NCBI GenBank assembly: GCA_951812925.1
Contig: OX638368.1
Location: 2,666,001-2,730,000 of the forward strand
Direction of reading: 5' to 3'
Source: Calliopum simillimum
Lineage: Eukaryota > Arthropoda > Insecta > Diptera > Lauxaniidae
Length of the DNA: 64,000 nt
The first letter of the stretch is position 1. Every line of letters starts with the position of its first letter. The notes beneath the pieces are model-generated. The model searched no databases, had not been told where the DNA came from, and was given only the letters and a program-made list of their open reading frames with translations. Both the position numbers and the translations under genes were made by a program. This document shows, piece by piece, positions 1 to 12,579 of the stretch.

Positions 1-770
1 TTTTTCCATTTAGGGGCGTGATACATAAGACATATCGTTCCATAGTGCTAGCCATATCGCCACTTAAAAAAATAAAAGAAAATCCTATGCACTGCTCCTA
101 CAATCTTTTCAATAAAAAATCAAGCTAATATGGTTAGATTTAGGGATAGAAACAGGAACGGAACCGATTTTGTTTGGCTATTTACATATAGATAAGCATC
201 TTTACAAACAAACGATACCGTTTTTCTCAGTTGGGAAACGGGTCTCTATTCAGAAATGTTAAAAATCAATTTTATCATATGTTGCCTTCTTCTAAAAGAA
301 ATAATATATGAAGTGAGTTCAAGTGATATCTTAATAGTTCTTCACTTGCTTGCCAATAAAAGGGATAGTCGAAACTGTCAAACAAATCTTCCATCTAAGT
401 GCTATTAGGCTTTCTGTCTATTAGTTAAGATGTAATTTACCACTCTGAAGTTTTTCTCCCATTTCTATTCTAGTATGCTTGAAATTTACATTCTTAAACA
501 TTATTTTTTTCTGCAAAAGATTTGTGTTCAAAAGTATGGAGTACATACAACTTTCTTAAATTAAAACTAGTATTTATTCGAAATTTTATGCATAGCGTTT
601 GCACCACAGCATTTTGAAAATTTTGAGGATATGGGGGATGCCACGTTCCACAGTGCACTGTTTCATACAGTCTAGATGTGAAAAACTCAAAATGTATTTT
701 TTAGTGTGGAGAACTGTTAAAATATATCCACTGACCTCACGAAATAGAGTGAAGTGATTTTGACGGGGGT
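1..770. other. AT-rich stretch, nothing recognised
   Basis: I see no long open frame, no recognisable repeat and no RNA gene here. The base composition is that of the surrounding non-coding DNA. Confidence 0.5.
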
Positions 771-796
771 GTGGGGGTAGCTCACATACGATAAAA

Positions 797-1041
797 ATGA
801 ATATCTTTGCACCTGCAGCAGTTATTATTATTCACATTATCTGCATTTTTTATTCACCAAACACCCTGCAAAAATTGGAGCAAATCGAACAAGGAGCCGT
901 TGTATCCTTCATACAAAAAACACCTCAATTGCTATATCTCTGCACCTCTAGCAGTTATTATTACAAAACTTTGTATACTAGAATATACTATGTTCACCAA
1001 ATACCTTACAAAAATTGGAGGAAATTGTACAAGGGGCGTTG
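797..1041 (+). repeat. Diverged tandem duplication, ~137-bp unit
   Basis: Two imperfect direct copies follow one another. Each starts near 'ATCT.TGCACCT' with 'AGCAGTTATTATTA', runs through 'TTCACCAAA' and 'GCAAAAATTGGAG' or its variant, and ends 'AAGG.GC.GTT'. Small open frames across it are a by-product of the duplication, not a gene. Confidence 0.6.
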
Positions 1042-1066
1042 AACCCCCCGTGCGAAAAAACACATC

Positions 1067-1569
1067 CTGACCGGCAGATACGTACTTCTTCGAATCCCAT
1101 TATCCAGCTTAATGAGATTTTTAACTCCATTTCTAGATTTAAAAAAAATTTCGTTTTTAAGAAAAAAGGTGGACCTTAACCTTTGAAAATTAATTTTAAC
1201 AAAGTTAGTCCCTTTTAATAGTGAATAGATAATTCTTTCTAATTTTCATAGTGGGCGCTAGACCAATTACAATCATTTCGTCAGTATGATTTGAAACAGT
1301 ATCTATGAAATTTAGAAAGAATGAAATTTGGCAAGAATTACTTATTCACTATAAGCTATTAATAGAAAAAAAAAATTAAAAACTACTTTGTTAGAATCAA
1401 TTTTCAAAAATTAAGGACTATCTTTTTCCTAAAAACGAAATTTTTTTAAAATCCAAAAATGCAGTAAAAAGCTCATTAAATGAAGTATAAATTTGGATAC
1501 TTTATTTATTTGATTTTAACTTTTTAAGCTGGATAATGGGATTCGAAGAAGTACGTATATGCCGGTCAG
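1067..1569. mobile_element. Foldback MITE, 503 bp
   Basis: The ends are inverted copies: CTGACCGGCA at the left and TGCCGGTCAG at the right, followed inward by 'ACGTACTTCTTCGAATCCC', 'ATTATCCAGCTTAA' and further imperfect pairing. The interior is AT-rich without an open frame. I could not find a convincing target-site duplication, so the superfamily is unassigned. Confidence 0.75.
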
Positions 1570-1859
1570 TCAAAATTTTAGAGCCTTCTAGCACGTTGAC
1601 CAGACCTTATATTTGAAAAAAATGTTCTATCTGGATCCAAGGTATATATATAGGTATAACATTGTCAAAAATTACTGAAATTGGATACATCAACATTTTT
1701 TTTTATGTCCGGTACACGTATAATGCCACATATGTGTGTTTTGGTTTCGCTCTCGCAAATAATGCTCTTAATATATCTTACCTCTCCAAATAATATATTC
1801 TTCACGTTCCACACTGGTTCAAAATCCCTAAAAGCTGGCCAAAAGTCGAAATCATTAAA

Positions 1860-2075
1860 GTTTCGAGACGAAATTTTTTACCTGGGTGTTTTTGAGGTCA
1901 CTGATTACGAATTTGATGTTAGACTTTTAAAAAAGAAAATGGCGGATTCAAAATGGCGGACGAATTGTATAAATATTCAACCAAATCCAACAAAAAAATT
2001 TACTCGGGGTTTTTGGGGTCACTGATTACAAATCTGATATTAGATTTTTAAAAAACAAAATGGCGTATTCGAAAT
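1860..2075 (+). repeat. Two-unit tandem repeat with 'AAAATGGCG' motif
   Basis: Two direct copies of a ~125-bp unit contain 'GGTCACTGATTAC', 'GATGTTAGA' or 'GATATTAGA', and 'AAAATGGCG.ATTC.AAATGGC'. The 114-codon open frame that crosses it looks like a chance reading of the repeat. Confidence 0.55.
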
Positions 2076-3614
2076 GGCAAAAAACAACACTTGCACAATT
2101 TTTATATCTAATTTAAAAATTTATTTCACAACTTTAACTTTGATAGAGTTGTGTGCAACATTAAATTGATCTACATAAGAATGCGTTTTAGATTCCTTTA
2201 TCATGGAGTATAAGCTGTATAAAAATATAAAAATTTTATCATTTCGGGCGAGCATCACATATTGACACTTGGCAAGCAATATGAGTTAAATTTTCCTCTG
2301 GTTGCTTCAGAAAAAACCGCGTCACACAAAAAGGGCAAAAAAAGGCTCCTCAATTTTTTTATATGTGTTAGAGAAGGTTTCAATCTTTTTAAATCCGAAA
2401 AATCTTGGTGGTATGACGTGGTATAAATTAGTTCATGGCTTTTTTCGTAACCATTGCAAACTGATTTTGTGAAATATGTAATTTGATTTTAAGTTAATCA
2501 CAATTACCGCAAAAGTATAAACTACTGCAAGTTTTGAATACAAAGGTTCGATAGTACTTTCTTTTACGAAGAGATTCCACATTCTAACGTTAAAATTGGT
2601 TCAGTTTTACAGTAACCACACAATTTTTACAGTGAACATTAAATATTTACTTTTAATTCACAGAATTTTTCGTCTGAGAAGCGTACTTTTGGAGAGATCC
2701 CAAGAGAATTATAGGAATACCTGGATCTTATAAAGTTTTTGAGGTCTATGAATATCTGTTAGGCAATACGGTTCATTAAAAGTTAATTTAAAAAAACTTT
2801 TTTTTTGACTTTTGGCCAGCTTTTTAGAATTTTGAACCAGTGTGCGTTCTATAAAAAAAAATGGTTTATTAGAACTAATTAATTTTCTTGAAACTCGTAA
2901 GGTGCTTAGTATCAATACACGAACAGTACCTACCCGTAATTGTTGTTTTATTTGCAGCACATTTTGTCTTTTGTGTTTGGCTTTTTTTTTCAATCTTGAC
3001 GACTGCCGACGTGCACCTTGAAAATTACGCTCAAGGTTGACGATGAAATGATTGGTTTTTACTCGTACTGAACTACGACAAGTACAATAACTAGTAAAAC
3101 GCCAGCAAAAACAACAACAACAAAGCAGCAAAGTGCTATAGTTGGCCGCTGTTGTTGTAGATGAGTTTTTTTTTAGTTTGTGCATTGTTTTTGTAGTGGT
3201 TTTAGTGCGGCAACTGAATGACGTTGATGTTTTTATCCCCTTTCTCCAGTTTCACTTCTTATTCTCATCAGCTTGTGGTTGTTGTTATTTTTGAATTCAT
3301 ACGAAAATAAGTACCTAGAACTTTTTCGCATATTCAAAAATATGAAAAATTTTTTTCTTAAATTAAATAAATTCTACATGTAGCACAATTCATTCGATAA
3401 TGTCAAATAATAGACAGTCTTCAGCTCTTTAGAACAACCCCCATGCATTCTGTGTAAAACGGAAAATTTCGGTCAAAAGTGTTTCGAGAGCGTCTGGGTT
3501 AGGGAATGAATTCAATAGAACCATTATTTTTTCCAGAAAATATAACATTAATTCATAGCTTTACTTACATTATCATTATTTCCCTTTAAATGATATACAG
3601 CTTGTACATAAGGC
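2076..3614. other. Non-repetitive AT-rich stretch, no supported gene
   Basis: The longest open frame is 158 codons on the minus strand (2709-3185). It is Lys/Ser/Cys-rich, has no domain I recognise, and its cysteine run is an antisense reading of an AAC/AGC repeat, so I do not call it. CAACAACAA-type repeats near 3100 are typical of fly non-coding DNA. Confidence 0.45.
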
Positions 3615-3745
3615 TGTTAAGAATCACAGCAAAGGGAAAATAAAGCAGACGCAAAAGTTCTAATTTTTTGTTTTCCTTTGAGTTACAACAACAACAAAAA
3701 TTAGAACTTTTATTATGTTCCTTATGCTGTGATTCTCAACAAATC
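3615..3745. mobile_element. Short hairpin MITE, ~130 bp
   Basis: The left arm reads TTAAGAATCACAGCA and later AAAAGTTCTAATTTTT. The right arm carries AAAAATTAGAACTTTT and then TGCTGTGATTCTCAA. The two ends and the two inner blocks are inverted repeats around a small AT-rich loop. Confidence 0.6.
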
Positions 3746-4291
3746 TATGCTAAAGAGTAAACATAGCATGCTTGCAAGTTCTTCTCGATGTCGGCAGTTG
3801 CTTCTGATGATAGACCTATGGTGGATCTTGAAACGTAACGCAAGCCAGATTTCCAGTTTTTTGTTTTTCTGGAAGTTAACTTAATTTTCACAATTGTAGC
3901 ACCAACAAGGTTTGGAACAATGCGACTTTTGATATGTCTGAAATGCTTTTATACAGTTTTGCAAAGTGTATTCATAATAAACCGTCGTAAAATTTCAACA
4001 AAACCCGAATCAATGAGAGCTTCTAATATTCGGTTTAAAAGCATTAGTATACAGTGCTGTGCATAACATTTGCAACCAAAAACACTTGAAACTGAATCAC
4101 CAATTTTCGGCCACTAAAACAGATGCAAATAAAAACTTGGTATGAGATTTTATGTCATTTATATTGTTGTTTATAAAACAAAAATAAAAAGTTCATACAT
4201 CACTAATACAGAACTAAAACTTAAGTGCAATATAAAAATGTATCGGTATTGGCTGTGCAAAACATTTGCAACTATTAATCTAAATTAAAAA

Positions 4292-4882
4292 TTAATAACT
4301 AAAAAAATAAATATTTAATGGAATAACCCGTTTTTTTTTTAACAGCAGTGCATCTTTTTGGCATGGATGCGATAAAACTATTTTCAAATGAATGCGGAAT
4401 ATCCTGCTACCGTTTTTTAACTTCATAAAACAACTCATCTTGTATTCTAAATTTTTAATTGCATAATAAGCAATGTATTTTCGTGACGATTTGATTGGGT
4501 TTAAATCTGGCGACTCCGCGGGGCATTGATGAACATCAATATTTTGCCATTTTATCCAATCTTTTACCACTTTCGTCGAGTGCTTAGGGTTGTTATCATG
4601 TAGGAATATCCATTTTAGTGTCATTTTCCAAGTTGCATATGGCATCACAGTATTTTGTAGTATGTCTCTATAATCATTAGACTCCATTATGCCTACAGCA
4701 CTTTGAATTGGACCGAATCCTTGCGCAGAGAAGCATCCCCAGACCATGATACTACAACTTCTATGCCAGACAGTTCCTCTTGTATATTTCGAGCTAAGTC
4801 TTTCTCTCCTTGGTCTTCTAATAAGACTGTTACCACTCGATCCGCATAAATTAAACTTGGACTCGTCAAAAAAGATGGGAAA
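4292..4882 (-). pseudogene. Tc1-like transposase, C-terminal fragment (left arm)
   Basis: Reading on the minus strand from the loop, the frame gives 'FDESKFNLCGSSG' (around the first catalytic Asp), 'MVWGCFSAQG', 'HDNNPKH' (second Asp) and 'SPDLNPI'. These are Tc1-family DDE signatures. The expected third acidic residue after NPI is missing: the sequence continues K-S-S, as if two bases were lost and the frame shifted. The N-terminal DNA-binding half is absent. This is a dead fragment, and the same loss is seen in the opposite arm. Confidence 0.85.
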
Positions 4883-5379
4883 AGTCTTATGAGAAGACCA
4901 AGGAGAGAATGGCTAAGCCCGAAATATACAAGAGGAACTGTCTAGCATAGAGTTTGTAGAATCATGGTCTGTGGATGCTTCTCTGCGCAAGGAATCGGTC
5001 CAATTCAAAGTGCTGTAGGCATAATGAAGTCTAATGATTATAAAGACATACTACAAAATACTGTGATGCCATATGCAACTAGGAAAATGACACTAAAATG
5101 GATATTCCTACAAGATAACAACCCTAAGCACACGTCGAAAGTGGTAAAAGATTGGATAAAATAGCAAAATATTGATGTTCATCAATGCTCCGCGGAGTCG
5201 CCAGATCTAAACCCAATCAAATCCTCAAGTCACGAAAATGCATTGCTTATTATGCAATCAAAAATTTAGAAAACAGGATGAGTTGCTTAATGAAGCTAAA
5301 AAACGGTAGCAGTATATTCCACACTCATTTGAAAATAGTTTTATTGCATCCATGCCAAAAAAATGCACTGCTGTTATGA
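4883..5379 (+). pseudogene. Tc1-like transposase, C-terminal fragment (right arm)
   Basis: This is the inverted copy of the left-arm fragment. It has 'MVCGCFSAQG', 'QDNNPKH' and 'SPDLNPI' but contains an in-frame stop just after 'VVKDWIK' (5162-5164), where the left arm has Trp. It has also lost the third catalytic acidic residue, reading NPIKSS. It cannot encode an active transposase. Confidence 0.82.
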
Positions 5380-5614
5380 AAAACAGGGGTTATTCCATTA
5401 AATATTGATTTTTTTAGTTATTAATTTTTAATTTAGATTAATAGTTGCAAATGTTTTGCACAGCCAATACCGATACATTTTTATATTGCACTTAAGTTTA
5501 AGTTTTGTATTAGTGATGTATGGACTTTTTATTTTTGTTTTATAAGCTACAATATAAATGACATATAACCTCATACCAAGACTTTTATTTGCATCTGTTT
5601 TGCACAGCACTGTA

Positions 5615-7610
5615 TGTTAAAATTGATATCAAAATCTGGCACATTTCAGGAGAACATTTTAAAGTTATTGAATTATGTTTGTAACTTTCTTCCTTTTTTT
5701 TTTTGTTCTTATAAACGATAACAAATACACTCTCGCTGAATGGGAAAGTATTGTATTTTAAATATGTAAATTATAAAACCAAATGCCAAGCAGTCAATAA
5801 GTACAAATGGATATCGATACTTTAAAGTAAATTTTTATAAAATAATAAATTTTGTTTCACATTACTTAAACTTTTTAAATTGCACTTGTTGCCGCAGGTA
5901 CGTGATTCCAGAAAAATGTGCAAAATACGACGTATAAGAATTTGCTGAAAACATTTGCATTTATCATATAAATAAACATGATATCATGTACATTTTACGT
6001 TTTACGTGCAAATTTCAATGATCTACCAATTTGATATTCAAAATATGGCATGTGATATTATAAATAATGACAAATTAACGCGAATTAGCGTGCAGGGAAG
6101 CTCATTTCAGTCAAATTCGTAAAACTGTTTACGACCATCATTAAAGAGTTTTATTTTTTAAATTTCTTCATTAATATAAATGATGAAAACCTGTTTCGAA
6201 GTTTGTGATTTGAAAAAAAAAAAAAAATAAAAAATCATTCACGTACATATTTTGGTACATTAGAGTGGTGCAAAAACAAAACTTAATTTATTTTTTATTT
6301 TAAGATTTCGTAAAAATCTATATAAAATACAAAATTATACTAAAACACAGTATGTGGTCTTTGAATTATGACCGATTAAACTCAATAAATCAAACACATT
6401 ATTAGAAAGCTCATACAATTACCTATAAGTTTCATATCAAAAAATTTTTCTCTAAAACGCTAGGGTGACCCAAGAATTTTTTTTTTTTTTGTAAAGCAAG
6501 TCAGAAAATCAGTTTTAACTCTATTACTCTGTGCTACATTTTAGACCCCCTCAGGTTCAATTTTTTTGTCAGTCTAAGCCTCCTCTATCACCTCACAAAA
6601 GCTTCGTAACCTTATGCGATACACCCTAAATAAATTGATTCAAAAGTTTTGTTGGGTTCTTACGAAAAACAATTTTCCTACAATTGTACATAGGAACATA
6701 TGTATTTATATACATAAGTACGTCTGATAAACAATTTAAATTTTTATTGTTTTTGCTAATGAAGACAAATTAATTTTATTTAATTTTTACGCCATTTAAA
6801 CTCTCCAAAAGAGAGCGGTGATGACTCGTGCGATCACTTCAGTTTTTTTTTTCCAAATTGCAAAATTTTTACTTTAAATTTTTTGGTTTTCTCTGACTTT
6901 CATCTGTGGGATACCACTAAAACAACAACAACAATGTAAACTTGAAAATATTATTAAAGAAGAAAGTGTGGACGACGTCAGCGGAGACATCAGCAGTACC
7001 AACAGCGGCATCGTAGCTCTGGCTTAGCCATCGTAAAGTATTATGTAAAAAATATTTTCAAGGAGAAATCGTATATTGTAACAGCAACAACAATTAAACA
7101 AAAAAAAAAAAAGTGAAATATTTGGTGCGCGCTGCTGCATGGACTGCAACTCCATCGACAGCGGCGAAATCATTTATAGCCAAAGAAGAAGCAGCAACAA
7201 CTGTTGCCAACAGAAGCGCGTCTGTCACCACTCATCATTTATTGTTAAAACTGTCATTTATGTTTTATGTCCGCCAAGTCATTGCTCGATTTTATTTAAG
7301 CATAAATACGTGAATGCTATTAGATCCTGATAATTTTGTGAATTTTTTTATATATTTATTATCTCAGTACAAAAATTAATAATGCTTATTAATTTTTGTA
7401 CTGTTGTTTCGTTGACAGTGCTATACGTTCTAATCCACTTATGCCTCAAATAATCTTTGTAGGTGGATGTTCGATTATTGCCTGACAACGAATTCATGGC
7501 ATGATATTGCTACTTGTATGTTGAATACAAAGAAAAAAAATCCCTATTTTTCAGTGGTTGTTGTTTGTCCCATTCATATGTGTCAAATAGTTTCAGAAAT
7601 ATGACTTATT
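5615..7610. other. AT-rich stretch with a GC-richer patch near 6.9-7.3 kb
   Basis: I see no gene that I can support. Around 6950-7320 the sequence becomes richer in GC and AAC/AGC trinucleotides, as in fly promoters and 5' leaders. Short overlapping frames there have no recognisable domain. Confidence 0.35.
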
Positions 7611-7614
7611 TTAT

Positions 7615-7900
7615 TTTTTAGGCGCGGCACCGCTTACTCTTCCAGTGGACATTATTTGTTCCGTTACACACAAATACATATGCTATATTCATCTACCTCA
7701 ATTACTTTCAAAAATATAATGAAATAGTTTTTTAAGGGGTGTGGTACTGCCCATTTTTTAAGTGAACATCATTTGCCTCAATTCCCTGTACAGCTGTACC
7801 AAATTATCTGCGTCAGATAGTTTAAGAGATATGCTAAATTAATTTTTTGGAGAGGTGTGGCACTGCATACTTTTGTTGCCTATTCCGATCTTAACAATTT
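7615..7900 (+). repeat. Degenerate tandem repeat, about three ~115-bp units
   Basis: Three direct copies start with variants of 'GG.G.GGCACTGC', 'GGTGTGGTACTGCCC' and 'GGCGCGGCACCGC', followed by 'CAATT' and 'ATATG' blocks at a similar spacing. It looks like a fragment of an interspersed element with internal repeats. Confidence 0.45.
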
Positions 7901-7936
7901 TCGAAAATTTCATTAAATTACTTTCCGAGTCCATAA

Positions 7937-8353
7937 GGAACAATATGGCACCTTTTTTTGTTAAACTTTAACTTATACAAAAATCACTGAAATATGTTTT
8001 CTTTTCAATTTAAAAAAAAAAAAAAAATGCTACAAATTGCCAAATCATCCGAGACTTTGGGTGATATGGCACTTTACCATGTGTGATTTGGCACCCTAAG
8101 TGGCTTTAAAGTTTTTGTTGCTAGAATTGTTGCATGTTTTCGTTTAAAATGAACATGTTTTATGTGACCATATACGGCACAATACGCATTTAATCCAATC
8201 ATCTGGCTTAGTGTCTTGTGCATAGTCTTCCCCACATCCAAACGCACTGTTCAGATTCATCTTGGCAGTAAATATTTTCTTCACCTTTACCGGCAGAAGC
8301 ATAACTAAATATGTCCACCATATGTCCAAGTTTTTCTTTTTCTGCTGGACCAC
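7937..8353 (-). pseudogene. pogo/Tigger-like transposon 3' fragment with C-terminal zinc-knuckle remnant
   Basis: The minus-strand frame at 8144-8353 ends in a cysteine/histidine cluster, C-G-E-D-Y then W-I-K-C-V-L-C-R-I-W-S-H-K-T-C. This resembles the PHD-like zinc knuckle found at the C-terminus of many pogo/Tigger-type transposases in insects. Downstream on that strand lies a motif, 'GGTGATATGGCAC', shared with a MITE at 36.8-37.1 kb. The frame upstream is interrupted by stops, so only a degraded 3' end remains. The family is inferred from the cysteine pattern. Confidence 0.45.
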
Positions 8354-11005
8354 ATTATTGAAAGACGTTAGAATTCTTGCCGTTTATTTTCTTGTGTTCG
8401 GCTTAGAGATTTTCGTACAGGCGAGATTTCACACTTATTCTGGCGTGATGTCACTTTGTTTTCAGGGTTTCCATAGATTTTTCGAAAGCGAAAACTTCAA
8501 ACTAATCAGGATAAAATTGAAAGAGATCATTGAAGGCCGAGTTTGACTAAAATTTTGCGATTCTGGAGTGCCCAAATATCTTATAACGTGTAAAGGGAGA
8601 AAAAAAGGGCGCCCAAACCACTTAATCCTCAGCAATTAGGTACCACCTTTCTGGTGTATACCGAATGAAAATGCCAGAAAACGAATATACATGTTCACTC
8701 GCGATCGTATTCATTCAAAAACGAAATCGAATTTTGTGCATATTTGAATGCTAGGAAAGCTGCAAGTATTGAAATTGAAAGGAGTGAAACATCTCCCGTT
8801 CTTACTCTACACAACTCAACCTCATTTTTAGTACAGTCTGATGTGTTAAAAAAAATAGTTTTTCACAAACATTATTTTTCCAAAAACACAATACCATTAC
8901 TGCGCCCACAAGTTAAAATAAAAGAAAAAACATCTCATATTGCTTCAGATTTTGTAAAGTTATTGTGAAAGCAACGACAACAAACTACATTACCAACTTA
9001 AATCAATATTACCAACATCAACAACAACAGCGACGGCAACCAACAACAAACAGCAAAAGTTGCAATGTTAGTTTATGCTCCGTTTCATGCTTTAAATGAG
9101 GTTAGAGTTCCATAACTACTTTTTTGTACCACCAGCAACAACTGATATTTCACATCACACCAACAACAGCAACAACATTAACAAATTGCTTGCCTAAATG
9201 CATATGCATATGCGTATGTGTATGTATGTTTTTGCTTATACACATACATACATATGTATCATTCACTTTCGATTTCGGTTTTTAATGAACTCAAAAAGTC
9301 TTGTAAATCCAAGCGACTACGAATAACGACTGCGAATAAAATTTCACGAACCAACACTACCGCCAAACTTAAAGCGGCAACCAACCAACAGTCGTGCCAT
9401 GACTTCAATTCACATCGATGCTGAAAGTGCTGCCACAGTGCTGACAAAAAGCCGTTCGTTCATACCAAAGCCTTTTCCAATGCTACTGATAACTTGAACA
9501 GTGGTGCCTGCAACAGTATGTCGGCATTCCGTTCGACCATTCCTCCATGTCCGTCCGTCCTCTGTTCAGTTGTATCGTCAACTGTATATCATAGATTTTC
9601 ACTCTTTTCAACTCTCTCCTTATGATATAACTTTAATTTTTTTACAAACAATACCTATACTACATACATATTTTTTTGTTGTTGGATTTTTATTTTTTAT
9701 TTTTTAGGAAAGCTTATAGATTGTACCAACTTCATTGTGGATTTATCATTTACTTCTCATGTTGTTGATTTATAGTTATTTTTGGATTTTTTTCTATTGA
9801 GCAATACAATTTCATATTTTGACTGCTCTACATAAATGATCCATCGAATTGTATGGAAATAAAATTCTATCCAAAAATGATTCAACGTTGTTTTTTTTCT
9901 TTTTTTTTGTCATAGACATTAGTATTTGGTCAGTATGTTTATGCGCAAAATTTTCAATTCCCGCTTTATTGTGGTCAGATATATTCCCGCAAACAAAGGA
10001 GTCCTTCATATAAATTGTGCTTTGTTTATTTTCATCCTTATTTATCTCGAAAAACGATTTAAAATTTGTTCAGAATATTGTAATCTTCTATTATTCTTTC
10101 GTTGATCAGTGATTTTTTGAAAGCTCTCATGATTCATGGTTTTTTACTTCTGTTTCTGTGATCAATCTATCAACGAGTAGTAGTAGCACATGAAATGATG
10201 AATAAATATTTCATTAAATATGATCGTCTTCGAAGCATTTTTAGCAGAAGTTTTATTATGATATCGTCACCTCATTGCTACAACTAGGTAACTCCTAAAT
10301 TATGATTTTCGAAATAAGTGGCCAATGGTATTCATCTTGGCTTGGTCCACAATATGCTTCAATCAGAGATCTTCTAACCACGATGATCATCGAGACTGCT
10401 TTGGCCATGAATTCTTATATAACGGCTATAGCGTCAGGGTGCCATCTTAAAATGGTTTGACTAAACCATAAAATTGGAAAATAGTTTTTGACAGATCATT
10501 TTATGGCATGTTATTTTTATATTGCAAATGGATTACATTCGAAAGGAGAAAGACTAACTCGACATTCTGAAACTAAATTTCTTTAACATTTAAACGCTCA
10601 GTACAGAATAACACTTTTCTATTAAACTGAAAATCTTAAACAAAACAATATCATCATAACCAGATGGTAGAACAATATTTTTTAATATTAAAATCCTCTA
10701 CGCAATCTATGGGTGCCAACCAAACAAAAAAAATTCTTGTTCATTACCAAAAAAAAACAAAAAGAAATGTCGGTAAAACTAAAACAACAAGTGTATTCTC
10801 CCCCAAAGTCAAGTATTCGAAAAAATCTTAATCTGTGAAGTTTTTTATCAACAAAAATTTTGCATGACAATTAATATCAACCGAAAGTTCAATAAATAAG
10901 AAATAAACTCTAAAAAATTCAACCAATTTGCTTTAGTTATAAAGGTTTTATGAGAAGATTAATAGACCATGTGTTCACATGTAGTCAGTTTTGCTCCCCA
11001 CTGTA
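8354..11005. other. Non-coding stretch with AAC/CAA-rich DNA
   Basis: Between about 8980 and 9430 there are dense CAACAACAA and GCAACAACA repeats, as in fly regulatory or leader DNA. I recognise no coding exon, RNA gene or transposon end. Open frames of 60-94 codons lack any domain signature. Confidence 0.4.
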
Positions 11006-11009
11006 ATAT

Positions 11010-11180
11010 TAAATATATTTCAATATTTTTCGATGTTTTTGGACTTTTAGCGATATATTAGGAAATTTTCGATACTTTTGGACTTTTACCGATTTCTTTG
11101 TTGTATTTCAAATTTTTCGAAATTTTTTGGTCTTGATTGATATATTTCGACTTTTGAACATTCGCCGATTTCTCCGATAT
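11010..11180 (+). repeat. 'CGATATTTTTGGACTTTTACCGA' minisatellite, copy 1
   Basis: Degenerate units of about 40 bp repeat the phrase 'TTTTTCGAT..TTTTTGGACTTTT' and 'CGATTTCT'. The same phrase forms arrays at 33.1-33.3 kb and 33.65-33.83 kb. Confidence 0.6.
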
Positions 11181-12340
11181 ATTTAAAAATTTTTTTTTTT
11201 TGTTATTTCACCAAAGCTTGGGCTCTTTCCGGGAGATCTAAAAATTTTCCAATTCAACGAAATTTTTTTTTGGAAAATATCTGCCTATAGTCACAAATTT
11301 TTATCCACTTGACTTTTTGAATTTCAGAAAAATGTTTTTCGTGATACACCCGAATGCGAATGCTTTACTCATAAAGACAACTATCCTGCCTTCCTGTAAG
11401 AGAAAAACACTGAACACATGTTTGAACAATCCTTAAATTGACTGATTTCAATACACAATCCTAAGGGCAAAATCAAAAGCCTTATAACCCAATCTGTACA
11501 AATTTATATGAGAAGGATTAGTTAATTGAAAAGTTTTTAAATTAACATACATACATTTACTTATGTTTGTAAATGCTTTGCTGCACGTTATATGTTTGTA
11601 TTTACTAATTTTGCATACTCGTCCAATTACTTTCTCAATTTTCTTTTTAAATTTCCAACATTTATTTCAAATTGCTTTTGACGGAAAATTGCTTGTGTGA
11701 ATAATTTTCGGGGAAATTAATTGAGAGATAACGATGAGCTTTTTGCAGTTTTCTCCTCAATGTGTTTGTCTCGAGCTAAGCTTCGTTAAATCGAAACATC
11801 GAATGAAGGTGCTTAGGTTTGCATGCATAATGTTGTCTTACTCTCTTTTCATTGCCTTGTTACCCTCCTCCATTCTCTGCAGCTCCATCATCCCACAGTA
11901 TCTAATAGTCTGAATGAAAGTCTTCGTTCGCTTTGAATTTTCACCATGGTCGGTTTCGGTTTTAAATTCAGTTGTACTTTCTAAATTGAGTGCGTGAATG
12001 TTGCACAATCGTATCGTATTTGTATCTCGTGTGCTTGCTTCGTCGCCTTTGCCGTATTTGTTGTGTTTCGTGTTTGAGCAGCACCACGATGCCGACGTCT
12101 CAATGAAAGTTTGCAATATTTAAATGGTTTTTTCTTTCAGCTGGTGAAAATTCATGAAAATTTGTTTTAATTAAAATAAAAAACAAAAAAAAAAAAAGTT
12201 AAATTTATAAACCGTACGGTAAAAAAAACCAAAGTAAATAAAAGTTTTTCTTAATTGTTTCACTTTAAGAGTTGTATTATGACAAAGATTTTTAAACTTC
12301 ACCGGCTTACGAAGCCTTTTGGTCGATATTACGGCTATGC
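11181..12340. other. No recognised feature
   Basis: A 92-codon minus-strand frame (11838-12116) has no recognisable domain. The patch at 11.9-12.1 kb is somewhat GC-richer than its surroundings, but I see nothing that makes it a gene. Confidence 0.4.
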
Positions 12341-12344
12341 TTAC

Positions 12345-12560
12345 CACACGTGTTGGGTATATATATTATTTTTGGCCCGACCAAACATGACACCCTTACT
12401 ACACTAATATGACACGTAAGACACGTAAGTTCAATAAATGCAGGTTCTGAGCAAAAACTGGGTGAACTCGGTTAATAGGGCGTGGCAACTCCCTTATAAG
12501 CAACATTTTCAAAATACTGTAGTGTAGGGTACTTAATGTTTGGCCACGCCGCAGCTTACA
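12345..12560 (+). repeat. DINE-1/Helentron-like repeat, short copy
   Basis: It contains a single internal unit ('GAGCAAAAACTGGGTGAACTC', 'AGGGCGTGGCA') bounded by subterminal blocks 'GGCC.GACCAAACATGACACCC' on the left and 'TGTAGGGTACTTAATGTTTGG' on the right. The same blocks occur at 19, 28.5, 55.7, 57.8 and 63.3 kb. Confidence 0.6.
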
Positions 12561-12579
12561 CCATTACTAGTTTCAATTT

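Larger units (their letters stand above)
4052..5612. mobile_element. Tc1-like element folded back on itself (inverted duplicate)
   Basis: CAGTGCTGTGCA at the left and TGCACAGCACTG at the right are flanked by TA, the Tc1/mariner target. Almost the whole element is one long inverted repeat: a left arm to 4828 and a right arm from 4883 around a 54-bp loop. Each arm carries the 3' half of a Tc1-type transposase gene plus the terminal sequence. The 5' half is absent. The arms differ by scattered substitutions, so the inversion is not recent. It would form a very stable hairpin when single-stranded. Confidence 0.88.

Noticed and set aside
2709..3185. 158-codon open frame on the minus strand
   Set aside because: The composition follows local AT and AAC repeats. 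The cysteine run is an antisense reading of a simple repeat, and no homology is recognisable.
11838..12116. 92-codon minus-strand frame
   Set aside because: No recognisable domain, start context or splice signal. It may be chance in a slightly GC-richer patch.
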